Shown: positions 1 to 6,238 of the stretch, piece by piece
How the letters are laid out: every line of letters begins with the position of its first letter
Position numbering within the stretch: position 1 is the first letter of the stretch
Assembly (NCBI GenBank): GCA_031263945.1
Contig: JAISEW010000149.1
Coordinates: 1 to 6,283, forward strand
Direction: 5' to 3'
Length of the DNA stretch: 6,283 bases
Source: Gracilibacteraceae bacterium
GTDB taxonomy: Bacteria; Bacillota; Desulfitobacteriia; Desulfitobacteriales; Syntrophobotulaceae
Program-made: the position numbers and the translations under genes
The notes under the pieces: model-generated
What the model was told of the DNA's origin: nothing
Database searches by the model: none
The model's input: the letters and a program-made list of their open reading frames with translations, nothing else

Positions 1-33
1 GAACGCCGATATGATGTGATTGAAGCAATCTGA
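1..33 (+). CDS. 3' tail of an unidentified gene (partial)
   Basis: Reading from base 1, ten sense codons (ERRYDVIEAI) run into a TGA at 31-33. The start lies outside the window and the piece is too short to assign a family. It is listed because the next start codon (ATG at 47) comes 13 nt later behind a GAGG-like ribosome binding site, the spacing expected of two genes in one operon. Ten open codons can occur by chance, so this is tentative. Confidence 0.25.
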   Translation, partial: ERRYDVIEAI

Positions 34-46
34 TTGAGGGAGCGGC

Positions 47-146
47 ATGAAATTCGAACAACTTTGGCGAGATAAAGGAATCTCCCGTTATCAGCTATCT
101 TGAAATTGCCGGGCGGATCCCACGCCGGGATTGATGAAGATCCTCT
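47..146 (+). pseudogene. Degraded start of an XRE-type helix-turn-helix regulator
   Basis: An ATG at 47, seven bases after GAGG (36-39), opens a short frame that reads MKFEQLWRDKGISRYQLS and stops at TGA 101-103. This resembles the N-terminus of small Cro/C1 (XRE) regulators common on Bacillota mobile elements, where a first helix of the form LW..KGIS.YQLS leads into a recognition segment such as EIAGIPRATL. The continuation is recognisable but scattered between frames: LEIAGRIPRRD is read one frame off just after the stop, and LMKIL is read back in the first frame at about 130-144. That pattern fits a gene broken by small indels. No later part (normally about 65 residues in all) can be followed beyond roughly 146. 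What is seen is the short frame and the split motif; the family is inferred from motif shape only. The alternative is a chance 18-codon ORF. Confidence 0.35.
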
Positions 147-159
147 GACATTGAGCGTA

Positions 160-198
160 AATTGTCGCACACCCTTGTCAAAAGGATGTGCGACAATT
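160..198. terminator. Long stem-loop between converging units, possible terminator
   Basis: Positions 160-171 (AATTGTCGCACA) are the exact reverse complement of 187-198. After one mismatch (172/186) an inner four-pair stem, CCTT (173-176) with AAGG (182-185), closes a five-base loop. On the plus strand the 3' arm runs into TCATCTTTTG, a loose T-rich stretch. On the minus strand it is followed only by a weak UUU. It may therefore end plus-strand transcription better than the virB4 operon, or work partly in both directions. It lies between the virB4 stop and the left-edge remnants. The missing tight U-tract is the main reason for doubt; a protein-binding dyad or transposon-end relic is possible. 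Confidence 0.5.
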
Positions 199-214
199 TC
201 ATCTTTTGCCGGAC

Positions 215-239
215 GGCGGCGTGTGCGTACACGCGCGCC
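215..239. terminator. GC-rich hairpin just after virB4 (terminator or 3' stabiliser)
   Basis: GGCG (215-218) and GCGTGT (219-224) pair with ACACGC (229-234) and CGCC (236-239). This makes ten base pairs with one bulged G (235) and a four-base loop (225-228). It starts five bases beyond the virB4 TAA (245-247) in the direction of transcription. No U-tract follows on the minus strand, so it is not a classical intrinsic terminator alone. With the second stem-loop at 160-198 it would form a tandem structure at the 3' end of the transfer mRNA. Confidence 0.4.
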
Positions 240-244
240 GCTGT

Positions 245-2710
245 TTAGCCGGCGGCTTCTTCCAATTTGGTCGTCATCATGCTGTACAGGGACGTATCCC
301 GGGGAAACTGGTCAATAAACGGGATTATGCTTTTGCCGGCAAAGAGCAGTCCGTGCCCGGCCTCGCTCCCCGTGACGAAACTGAGCTGCCGTTCGCTGAT
401 ATTCAGCAGCCGGGCCAGTTCCGCCCGGTCATTCGCCGCCTGGTTGAGCATCATGATAAAGTCGGAATTGGAGAGCATCCGCCGCGCCAGATCCGAGAGC
501 AGCAAAGTTTCCACGTTTTGGGTGATGCCGGTCGGTATCGCGCCCCATTTGCGCGAGCGGGACCAAAGCTCAAAAAAGTAATTGGCGTTGTATTCGCTCT
601 GGAACAGGAGCTGCAGCTCGTCGATGTATATCCACGTCCGTTTGCGCAGCTTGCGGTTGCGCGTGATGCGCACCCAGATCTGATCCAAAACTATGAGCAT
701 CCCGATGGTGCGGAGCTGTTTGCCTAAATCCTTGATGTCGAAAACGACAAGCCTTTTTTGGATATCCACGTTCGTGTGCCGGGCAAACACGGCTAAAGAA
801 CCGGTGATATACAGTTCGAGCGACAGAGCCAGACTTTTGGCCTCCGCTTCCGGCTGACCGCGCAAGGTCTCGTAGAACTCCTTCAGCGTCGGCACGGGAT
901 TTTTCGCGGGATTGGCGAAATAAGGCTGATACGTCAGCTTGCAGGCCCGGTCGATCACCGTTTTCTGCCCGGCCGTCAGTCCCTGTTTGCTGGCCACGAG
1001 CAGCTCGCAAAGAGAGAGGATGAATTCCGCTTTCAGGAGCAGCGGATCGTCGTCGTCGGAATAGTCCATCGTGATGTCCATCGGATTGATACAGGCTTTG
1101 CTGCCCGCGGAAATATGCACCACTTCCCCGTCAAAACCCTGGGCCAGCGGCGTGTATTCCCGCTCCGGATCGATGATGATCACTTCCGCCTCGGGATCGG
1201 AGAGCAGCACGTTGATCATTTCCCTTTTACTGGCAAAACTCTTGCCGCTGCCCGGGGTGCCTAGAATGACGCCGTTCGGCGCTTTCAGCGTCTTGCGGTC
1301 GAAAAAGATCAGGTTGCGGGAGAGCGCGTTCAGTCCGTAATACATGCCGCCGCTCTGGTAGAGTTCCTGCGCCGTGAAGGGGATGAAGATCGCCGTGCTG
1401 GCCGTGGTCAGCGTCCGCTGGATCTCCACGCAGTTGCGCCCCAGCGGCAAAATGCTGTTCATGCCCTCCATTTGCCGGTAGAGCAATTTGTCCGCTTTGA
1501 TATTGTTCTTGCGCGCCGTGGAAATTATTTGCCAGGTGTTGTCCTGCAAGGTTTCCAGATCACGGGCAAATGTGTGGAGCAAAATCGTCACCTTGAACAT
1601 GCGCTGATTATGATTTTCCAGCGCGTCCAGCAGCAGGCAGGCTTCCTCATGGGCGCGGCGCGTTTCCATCGGCACGGCAATCTCCGTGTTGCGGCCTTTT
1701 TGCACGGCGGCGTCCTGCTTGCCGGTCGCCTCCATTTCCATGTAGGAGATCTGCCGTTTGACCGTTTCCAGCGCCTGACCCTGCTCCACGTTCTCAATGT
1801 GGATATTGACGGACAAATCGACCGGCAGATCCGTCAGCTCCGAGATGACCTTGTCTGAGAGTTCGGCCGGCAATTCGCGGATATAGAGGCATTGGCCGAT
1901 ATAATCGTCAAAATAGTAATGATCTTTGGGCTGGAAATCAAACCCGGCCGGCGCGACGAGGTCTTTGGTCCGCAAACCGCTGGCGACCAGCTGCGTATAG
2001 GTGAACGTATATTTTTCTTCCGGCCGGAAATGGTTATGCAAAAGTTCCAGGCGTTCCGCGCCGGACATGGAGCGCACTTCACAGCCCAGCGCTTTGAAAT
2101 GCCCGCCCAAATCGCTCTCCACGCGCGCGAGCGCCGGAATAGCCGCCTCATAGCTTGGCGCGGACGTCGTAAACGTCACATATTTTTCGCGCAAAATAGA
2201 GTTTTGTCCCTCCAATGCCCGCGCGTTCAGCATTTCGTTCATCTCGTGCCGGTAGGCGTCGAGTTTGTCGCCGGCCTGCCGCAGGAACATCTGTTCCCGA
2301 AAGAGTTCCTTGTCGACGCGCCGGTTCAGGACCGTGATCTGCAAATGGAGAGTGGGACCGCAGTAATTCAGCAATTCGCTGTAATGCCGGAAAATATCCT
2401 CCTGGTCGTCACGCCGCGCCGTTTGGTAATTAATGTCAGAAAACTTGAAGGTGCGGCTGAACAGGCCCGTGTCGAGTTCACAGACGCCGTCCTCATACAT
2501 CAGCTTATACCTGAGGCATTGAGAGGTGTTTTTCGGCGCGGCCAGCCGCCGCAGCCGCTTTTTTAGCGCCGCGTTTTGCTGCGCGGTACTCTTGTCGAGC
2601 TGCCGCAATTTTTCGTTGTGCCGCTTTGCGCTTTCTCTGGCGCTCTTTTTTTGTGACTTCGAATCTTTGGCATTCATATTGGGGATGAGTTTTCTCAGCA
2701 AACCGGACAT
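245..2710 (-). CDS. virB4: VirB4-like conjugal transfer ATPase (CD1110-like)
   Basis: This 821-residue protein is the VirB4/TraE-type ATPase that energises assembly and DNA transfer in the conjugation channel at the cytoplasmic face of the membrane. Residues 1-60 are a highly charged Lys/Arg-rich lead. The N-terminal VirB4 domain follows from about 65 (YKLMYEDGVCELD) to 440. The RecA-like ATPase domain has Walker A GTPGSGKS at 484-491, a conserved IIIDPEREY at 511-519, Walker B WIYIDELQLL with D697/E698, and the TGITQNVETLLLS motif from 727 that follows Walker B in this family. Length and architecture match Tn1549-type VirB4 proteins and no frame break is seen. The start is fixed by AAAGGAGG at 2718-2725, seven bases before the ATG. 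It is the last gene of the operon, and the prgI frame runs across its first 206 nt. A wall hydrolase gene usually follows in related elements; here only hairpins do. Confidence 0.96.
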   Translation of the reverse strand: MSGLLRKLIPNMNAKDSKSQKKSARESAKRHNEKLRQLDKSTAQQNAALKKRLRRLAAPKNTSQCLRYKLMYEDGVCELDTGLFSRTFKFSDINYQTARRDDQEDIFRHYSELLNYCGPTLHLQITVLNRRVDKELFREQMFLRQAGDKLDAYRHEMNEMLNARALEGQNSILREKYVTFTTSAPSYEAAIPALARVESDLGGHFKALGCEVRSMSGAERLELLHNHFRPEEKYTFTYTQLVASGLRTKDLVAPAGFDFQPKDHYYFDDYIGQCLYIRELPAELSDKVISELTDLPVDLSVNIHIENVEQGQALETVKRQISYMEMEATGKQDAAVQKGRNTEIAVPMETRRAHEEACLLLDALENHNQRMFKVTILLHTFARDLETLQDNTWQIISTARKNNIKADKLLYRQMEGMNSILPLGRNCVEIQRTLTTASTAIFIPFTAQELYQSGGMYYGLNALSRNLIFFDRKTLKAPNGVILGTPGSGKSFASKREMINVLLSDPEAEVIIIDPEREYTPLAQGFDGEVVHISAGSKACINPMDITMDYSDDDDPLLLKAEFILSLCELLVASKQGLTAGQKTVIDRACKLTYQPYFANPAKNPVPTLKEFYETLRGQPEAEAKSLALSLELYITGSLAVFARHTNVDIQKRLVVFDIKDLGKQLRTIGMLIVLDQIWVRITRNRKLRKRTWIYIDELQLLFQSEYNANYFFELWSRSRKWGAIPTGITQNVETLLLSDLARRMLSNSDFIMMLNQAANDRAELARLLNISERQLSFVTGSEAGHGLLFAGKSIIPFIDQFPRDTSLYSMMTTKLEEAAG

Positions 2711-3074
2711 GGCTTTTCCTCCTTTCCCGGCGCGCAGCCGCTTTTACCGCGGGATCCAGGGCGGCCGAGCCCCGCGGCGCGGCCGTGAAATTCAGCCGCA
2801 GCCGCCCGAACCGATGCCGGATCACCAAAGAAGCGTATTTTTCAAAAGGCTGCCCGTCTTTGCGGATAAATCCCAGCGCCATGAGCGGCGCGGCCTCCGC
2901 GATGACGACATAACTTATGAGGTCGAAAGGCAGGCGCAGCAGTTTGGCGCAGAAAAACCAGGTGGCGGCGCCGCCCAGGATAGCGACCGCGAAACAGAGG
3001 AGTTGACGGATGGACAGTCCGAACATGATTTTTTCATGATATTCCGTGATTTCTTTCGGAATAGACGCGTGCAT
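2505..3074 (-). CDS. PrgI-family conjugation membrane protein, extended C-terminus
   Basis: A small inner-membrane protein of the PrgI family, present between VirB6-like and VirB4 genes in Gram-positive conjugative elements and thought to take a VirB3-like place beside VirB4. The N-terminus (IPKEITEYHEKIMFGLSIRQ) is typical. Two membrane segments lie at about 23-45 and 50-70, followed by the usual basic stretch to about 100. The start is the ATG at 3074, since AAAGAGGT (3080-3087) sits six bases upstream; an in-frame TTG at 3098 would place that site inside the gene. From 3074 the frame has 189 codons and stops at TAA 2505-2507, although the family is usually near 120 residues. Residue 121 falls almost exactly at the virB4 start, so the last 68 or so residues (very rich in Lys, Arg and Ala) are read from virB4 DNA in another frame. 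This could be a lost stop codon or a true overlap; the core identity is firm, the tail is not. Confidence 0.88.
   Translation of the reverse strand: MHASIPKEITEYHEKIMFGLSIRQLLCFAVAILGGAATWFFCAKLLRLPFDLISYVVIAEAAPLMALGFIRKDGQPFEKYASLVIRHRFGRLRLNFTAAPRGSAALDPAVKAAARRERRKSHVRFAEKTHPQYECQRFEVTKKERQRKRKAAQRKIAAARQEYRAAKRGAKKAAAAAGRAEKHLSMPQV
2718..2725 (-). promoter_or_regulatory. Ribosome binding site of virB4
   Basis: AAAGGAGG on the minus strand, seven bases before the virB4 ATG. It shows that virB4 is initiated independently although it lies inside the prgI reading frame, and that the long overlap is not a fusion of the two proteins. Confidence 0.85.
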
Positions 3075-3079
3075 ATAAC

Positions 3080-3087
3080 ACCTCTTT
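3080..3087 (-). promoter_or_regulatory. Ribosome binding site deciding the prgI start
   Basis: AAAGAGGT on the minus strand, six bases before the ATG at 3074. It supports this ATG over the in-frame TTG eight codons upstream, and removes residues (MYLVKRCY) that do not belong to the family N-terminus. Confidence 0.75.
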
Positions 3088-3101
3088 ACCAAATACAAAG
3101 A

Positions 3102-3944
3102 TCACGCGGCGTTGCAGATCGATTTCGCCAGCCCCTTGCAATTGAAAACGACAATAGCCAGCAAAATCGGATAGCCGAGAAGGGCGAACACGGAAAGAAG
3201 GTCGCCGGGGCCCAGCTGCGAGGGATTATTGAACAGGAGCGGGTAGAAAGACAAGGTGAGATAAATCATAGCGCCTTGCAAGCAGATGGCGGCAAAGTTT
3301 TTCAGGAAATTTTTACCTATGCCGCTCAGCTCGTCATGGGGAAACGTGGCCAGCGGGATCGGCGCGACGGCGATGTAAAGGTAAATTTCGATGAAGCGGC
3401 CGACGACGATGACATTGACCAGCAGCAGCACGAATTTAACGACAAGGCGGATGAAAAACAGTTCGATGAAAAACCCCAGCTGTTCGCCGAGATTCATATC
3501 TTCGATCAGGACGCGGTAAGTCTCCGTATCGGCGCCGTCCGGATCCGGCGAGCCGAAAGTCTGGGTGGCCAGAGCGTCCCGGATCCCGGTGGTCAGATGC
3601 AAAGACGTTTCATACATGGAGTCCATGATGAGCAGAGAGCAGTCGACCGCGAATTTACAGAGGATGAGCTTCAGCAAGACGCGGAATACTATCTCGGCGC
3701 TCAACTGGATGCCGCCGCCGGCCCCTTCCGCTCTCATGCTGGCCTTATGCAGCTCCAGAACGAGGAACAGCGCGAGAATAACATAGGCGGCCGGTAAAAT
3801 CACCGTTTCCATGACGCTTTTGACAAAGGTGAACATCGTGGTGTTAAACGATTCCAGTGACATCACCAGTTTGCCGTCGGTACCGGCGTTCACGATCATG
3901 GCGCTGATGTCGTCCAGCCATTTATTCAGAATATTCTCAAACAT
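3102..3944 (-). CDS. VirB6/TrbL-like conjugal transfer channel protein (CD1112-like)
   Basis: This 280-residue polytopic membrane protein is the VirB6/TrbL-type inner-membrane channel component of the conjugation machine. An amphipathic N-terminal region leads to hydrophobic segments at about 45-63, 82-107, 153-180 (probably more than one pass), 182-200, 214-238 and 248-268. Signature stretches seen in Tn1549-type homologues are present: ESFNTTMFTFV near 31, AYVILALFLVLELHKAS at 53-69, and IAVAPIPLATFPHDELSGIGKNFLKNFAA at 191-219. Length is normal for this family and there is no frame break. The ATG at 3944 has only a weak AAAGGG ten bases upstream, so translation may depend partly on coupling to the Maff2 gene, which ends 33 nt earlier. 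The next gene, prgI, starts 27 nt after its TGA. Confidence 0.93.
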   Translation of the reverse strand: MFENILNKWLDDISAMIVNAGTDGKLVMSLESFNTTMFTFVKSVMETVILPAAYVILALFLVLELHKASMRAEGAGGGIQLSAEIVFRVLLKLILCKFAVDCSLLIMDSMYETSLHLTTGIRDALATQTFGSPDPDGADTETYRVLIEDMNLGEQLGFFIELFFIRLVVKFVLLLVNVIVVGRFIEIYLYIAVAPIPLATFPHDELSGIGKNFLKNFAAICLQGAMIYLTLSFYPLLFNNPSQLGPGDLLSVFALLGYPILLAIVVFNCKGLAKSICNAA

Positions 3945-3977
3945 ATTGCGTCAGCCCTTTCACCCTCGCTTCCCCAA

Positions 3978-4223
3978 TCAGCCGGGCAGATGGAACAAGG
4001 CCCAGAGACAATCCGCCGCGGGCAGCTGCAGCCGGGAAAAAACCTGAGCGGCCGCGACGATCAGGCCGCCGCCCACTATCTGCCACAAACCGGACTGCAA
4101 GGCGGGTCCGTTTTTATCTTTGAGGCCGCCGGCCAGGATAACGACGCCCCAAACCAGCCAGAGACTGCCGCCAAAAGTGACAAATTTTACTATCATATCC
4201 ATGACGCTGCGCAAAGTATCCAT
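3978..4223 (-). CDS. Maff2-family small conjugation membrane protein
   Basis: An 81-residue protein with two hydrophobic segments (about 17-34, GGSLWLVWGVVILAGGL, and about 45-62, GLWQIVGGGLIVAAAQVF) joined by a short polar loop (KDKNGPAL). Size, the double glycine-rich helices and the position between virD4 and the virB6-like gene are those of Maff2-family mobile-element proteins. Their biochemical role is not settled; a pilin-like VirB2 role is often suspected from size and topology, and that is inference here. The ATG at 4223 is preceded at eight bases by AAAAGGAGT (4231-4239), which overlaps the virD4 TGA (4239-4241), so the two genes are probably translationally coupled. The last 20 residues (LQLPAADCLWALFHLPG) are not hydrophobic enough for a clear third pass. 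Confidence 0.88.
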   Translation of the reverse strand: MDTLRSVMDMIVKFVTFGGSLWLVWGVVILAGGLKDKNGPALQSGLWQIVGGGLIVAAAQVFSRLQLPAADCLWALFHLPG

Positions 4224-4238
4224 ATTTTCAACTCCTTT

Positions 4239-5918
4239 TCATTGTTTGGCCGCGAAAGCGGCGGCCGAGTCGAAACGGGCTCTCTGCCCGCTGTCCGCCA
4301 AAAAACTGTAGCGGCGGTGTTTAGCTGTGTCAAATTTATTGCTTTTGAACGGAGGCAGTCCTTGGATCAGCACGAGACACTGCCGCCGTTCCAGCCGGCT
4401 GACTTCCGCCGCGTCGATGAGATCGCGCCCGATGATCTGATTGTTCAGGCTGAAACTGCCGTGTTCGCCGCGGGTTTCGTTCGCGCTGCGGTGATCTATC
4501 GTGGTTTTGCCGATCATCTTCGAGATGTTTTCCGTGGTTTTCACCGACTTGCCGCCCAGAAACACGGTCGTGTCGCAGCAATCCGTGATGGTTTCCGCGT
4601 CGTCCTTGTATATGGAATTCAGCTGGGCAAAGGATTGCAGGATGATGGTCGCCGAAATCTCGCGGCTGCGGATAGTGGAGATCAGGTGGTGAAAGTCCGG
4701 TATCTTGCCGCAATTGGCGAATTCGTCGAACAAACAGCGCACATGCACGGGCAGTTTGCCGCCATAGTGATCGTCGGCCTTGTCACAGAGCAGATTAAAC
4801 ATCTGGTAGAAAATCATAGCCGGCAGGAAGGAATATGTGGAATCCGTATCGCTCATGATGAGAAAAAACGCGGTTTTGCGGTCGCCGAGCTCGTCCAGCT
4901 GCAATTCGTCGCGGCTCGTTATTTCCCGCAGTTCGGCGACGTCAAACGGGGCCAGGCGCGCCGCGCAGGAAATAAGGATAGATTTCATGGTTTTGCCCGC
5001 CGCCAGGCGAAATTTTTTGTACTGTTTGACCGCCAGACAATCAGGTTTCGTTTGTTCCAATTCGGCAAAAAGAAAGTCGGCCGGGCTTTGGTAATTCTCA
5101 TCGTCTTCTTTTACGCCGCACAGCTCCAGCAAGTCGATCATGCCCGGAATACTCCGCTGCTCAATGGGCGATTCCTGCCAGAGATAAGCTATGAGCGCGG
5201 TATACAGCAAACGCTCGCAATCCTGCCAGAATTTGTCGCCGCCCTGTTTGTCGCCGCTGGTGTTCTCGATCAGCACGTTCACGACCTTCAGGATATCCTT
5301 CTCCTGCCGGATATAGGCCAGCGGATTATAATGCAAAGATTTGCGGAAATTGACCGTATTGAAGCAGCGGATCTCATAACCGTTTTCCGCGAACAGATAG
5401 CCGGTTTCCGGCAGAAGCACGCCTTTGGGATCGGTGACGACGTAAGACGAATGCAGTTGCATGAGATTGGGTTTGATGACGGAAAACGTCTTGCCGGAAC
5501 CGGAGCCGCCGACGACGAGGACGTTCTTATTGCGGTCCGCGGCGAATTTAGCCGGTTTGCGCAAAGTGATCCGCTCCGTGGCGGATAAGATGATATTCCA
5601 ATCGGAGTCTTTATCGACGAGCGGGGCGATGTCACGCCCCCGCCCCCAGGCGGCGGAGCCGTGTTCCTGACCGCGGCGAAAATTTCCGCCGCCGGCCAGG
5701 GAATACAAATAAACTACCCAGCAGAGCGCGGCGGCGGCCAAACCGGCGATAAGGGGCGCGGGAGCGAGATCCAGCCGGAAAGGCTCGGCGCGCAAAGCGG
5801 GCCAGAGCGCTTCCGCGGCGGCCGGCAGCGCCGTCCAATCCCCCGCGCAAAGGGCGGCCAGACGGTTGCTTCCCCAGAAAAGCAATGCGGAGACCACCGC
5901 TGTGAATACAGGAGCCAA
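4239..5918 (-). CDS. virD4: VirD4-like type IV coupling protein (CD1115-like)
   Basis: The coupling ATPase that brings the relaxase-DNA complex to the conjugation channel at the inner membrane. Numbered from the TTG at 5918 (559 residues), two N-terminal membrane segments lie at about 4-18 and 54-74, then a cytoplasmic ATPase begins with GQEHGSAAWG. Walker A is GGSGSGKT at 137-144, followed by YVVTDPKG. Walker B is CLFDEFANCG with D398/E399, followed by IPDFHHLISTIRSREISA and TIILQSFAQL, highly typical of TraG/VirD4 proteins in Tn1549-like elements. An in-frame TTG further upstream (5939) would put the AAAGGAGGTGA element (5924-5934) inside the gene, so the TTG at 5918, eight bases after GGAGG, is preferred. 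It is the first gene of the operon, about 47 nt from the predicted transcription start. Genes usually found just upstream in such elements, such as a PcfB-like accessory gene, are not present before the promoter. Confidence 0.95.
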   Translation of the reverse strand: MAPVFTAVVSALLFWGSNRLAALCAGDWTALPAAAEALWPALRAEPFRLDLAPAPLIAGLAAAALCWVVYLYSLAGGGNFRRGQEHGSAAWGRGRDIAPLVDKDSDWNIILSATERITLRKPAKFAADRNKNVLVVGGSGSGKTFSVIKPNLMQLHSSYVVTDPKGVLLPETGYLFAENGYEIRCFNTVNFRKSLHYNPLAYIRQEKDILKVVNVLIENTSGDKQGGDKFWQDCERLLYTALIAYLWQESPIEQRSIPGMIDLLELCGVKEDDENYQSPADFLFAELEQTKPDCLAVKQYKKFRLAAGKTMKSILISCAARLAPFDVAELREITSRDELQLDELGDRKTAFFLIMSDTDSTYSFLPAMIFYQMFNLLCDKADDHYGGKLPVHVRCLFDEFANCGKIPDFHHLISTIRSREISATIILQSFAQLNSIYKDDAETITDCCDTTVFLGGKSVKTTENISKMIGKTTIDHRSANETRGEHGSFSLNNQIIGRDLIDAAEVSRLERRQCLVLIQGLPPFKSNKFDTAKHRRYSFLADSGQRARFDSAAAFAAKQ

Positions 5919-5923
5919 GTGGT

Positions 5924-5934
5924 TCACCTCCTTT
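5924..5934 (-). promoter_or_regulatory. Ribosome binding site deciding the virD4 TTG start
   Basis: AAAGGAGGTGA on the minus strand is a near-perfect complement of the 16S rRNA 3' end, with eight bases between GGAGG and the TTG at 5918. A very strong site paired with a weak start codon is a common way to set moderate expression. It also argues against the longer frame that begins at the TTG at 5939. Confidence 0.82.
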
Positions 5935-5950
5935 CGCAATCAATTGACTA

Positions 5951-5967
5951 TATTTGGAAACCATATG
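5951..5967. promoter_or_regulatory. Imperfect dyad over the predicted transcription start
   Basis: TATTTGG and CCATATG flank AAA, and five of the seven outward positions are Watson-Crick pairs (one more is a T-G pair). The dyad covers the predicted +1 just downstream of the -10 box, where a repressor would block transcription. The related sequence TATTTTGGAAA recurs at 6014-6024, upstream of the -35. No regulator gene is intact in the window. The arms are AT-rich and short, so chance is possible. Confidence 0.3.
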
Positions 5968-5971
5968 TATC

Positions 5972-6000
5972 AGTATAACCGAGGTCATTTTCCTTGTCAA
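5972..6000 (-). promoter_or_regulatory. Sigma-A-type promoter of the transfer operon
   Basis: On the minus strand, TTGACA (5995-6000) is followed by exactly 17 bases and then TATACT (5972-5977). This is a full match at -35 and five of six bases at -10 with ideal spacing. The predicted transcription start is near 5965, giving a leader of about 47 nt before the virD4 TTG. The surroundings are AT-rich compared with the genes. No other promoter as good was noticed in the short junctions of the operon, so all five genes are probably transcribed from here. Confidence 0.85.
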
Positions 6001-6002
6001 GG
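5992..6002. repeat. 11-bp palindrome centred on the -35 box
   Basis: CCTTGTCAAGG is a palindrome of five-base arms around one central base (5997), and it contains the whole TTGACA -35 box. Partial copies occur at 173-181 (CCTTGTCAA) and 6161-6169 (TGTCAAGGG). A dyad at -35 may be an operator, or only a consequence of the -35 sequence being nearly self-complementary. Confidence 0.35.
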
Positions 6003-6054
6003 GATAAATGAGATATTTTGGAAATTATTTTTATAGGTGGTTACTGTTCTGAGA

Positions 6055-6078
6055 CGTCATTGCGAGCGCAGCGAAGCA
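6055..6078. repeat. Dispersed intergenic repeat motif (CATTGCGAGCGCAGCGAAGC type)
   Basis: This stretch contains TTGCGAGCGCAGCGAAGCA preceded by CGTCA. From general knowledge, motifs of this form recur in intergenic DNA of many unrelated bacterial genomes, usually in many copies near gene ends. Only one copy is seen here. It lies about 55 bp upstream of the operon promoter and marks the change from the AT-rich promoter region to GC-rich, structured non-coding DNA. Confidence 0.55.
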
Positions 6079-6200
6079 GTTCGGTTCCAACAGCTTATCT
6101 GCGCCGCTGTGCGGCTTGGCGCCGGACTAAGCCGCCCTAAGTTCCCGCCTATGTAAACGGTGTCAAGGGCGGACTAAGTCCGACATGGACTCGACTAACC

Positions 6201-6238
6201 TTCGGCTGATTTTTAGCGGCGGCCATAATCCAGCCGAA
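6201..6238. repeat. Inverted repeat TTCGGCTG/CAGCCGAA
   Basis: Eight-base perfect arms at 6201-6208 and 6231-6238 are separated by 22 bases. The loop includes TTTTTAG on the plus strand, so the T-run lies inside the loop and this is not a standard terminator. Its function is unknown. Confidence 0.45.

Noticed and set aside
18..39. GAAGCAATCT near the left edge resembles the tail of the dispersed repeat at 6055-6078
   Set aside because: Only about ten bases agree with a variant form of the repeat that is not itself present in the window, and the core GCGAGCGCAGCG is missing.
188..727. Plus-strand frame of 179 codons opposite the virB4 3' end
   Set aside because: It starts inside the terminator-like stem-loop and lies opposite the conserved Walker B region of virB4; no protein family is recognisable.
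570..1010. Second minus-strand frame of 146 codons inside virB4
   Set aside because: It is an Arg/Gln/Ala-rich alternate frame of the conserved ATPase domain with no independent start signal.
2526..3797. Open plus-strand frame of 423 codons opposite virB4, prgI and the virB6-like gene
   Set aside because: It crosses three real genes and their junctions on the other strand and shows no domain or start signal; it is a shadow frame.
3990..5588. Open plus-strand frame of 532 codons opposite virD4 and the Maff2 gene
   Set aside because: It is the mirror of well-identified minus-strand genes, has no ribosome binding site or recognisable domain, and its composition (many His, Arg, Gln and Asp) is typical of antisense frames of GC-rich genes.
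6161..6166. A second minus-strand TTGACA, possible upstream promoter
   Set aside because: At 17 bases downstream the hexamer is AACTTA, a poor -10 box, and no gene start follows before the better promoter at 5972-6000.
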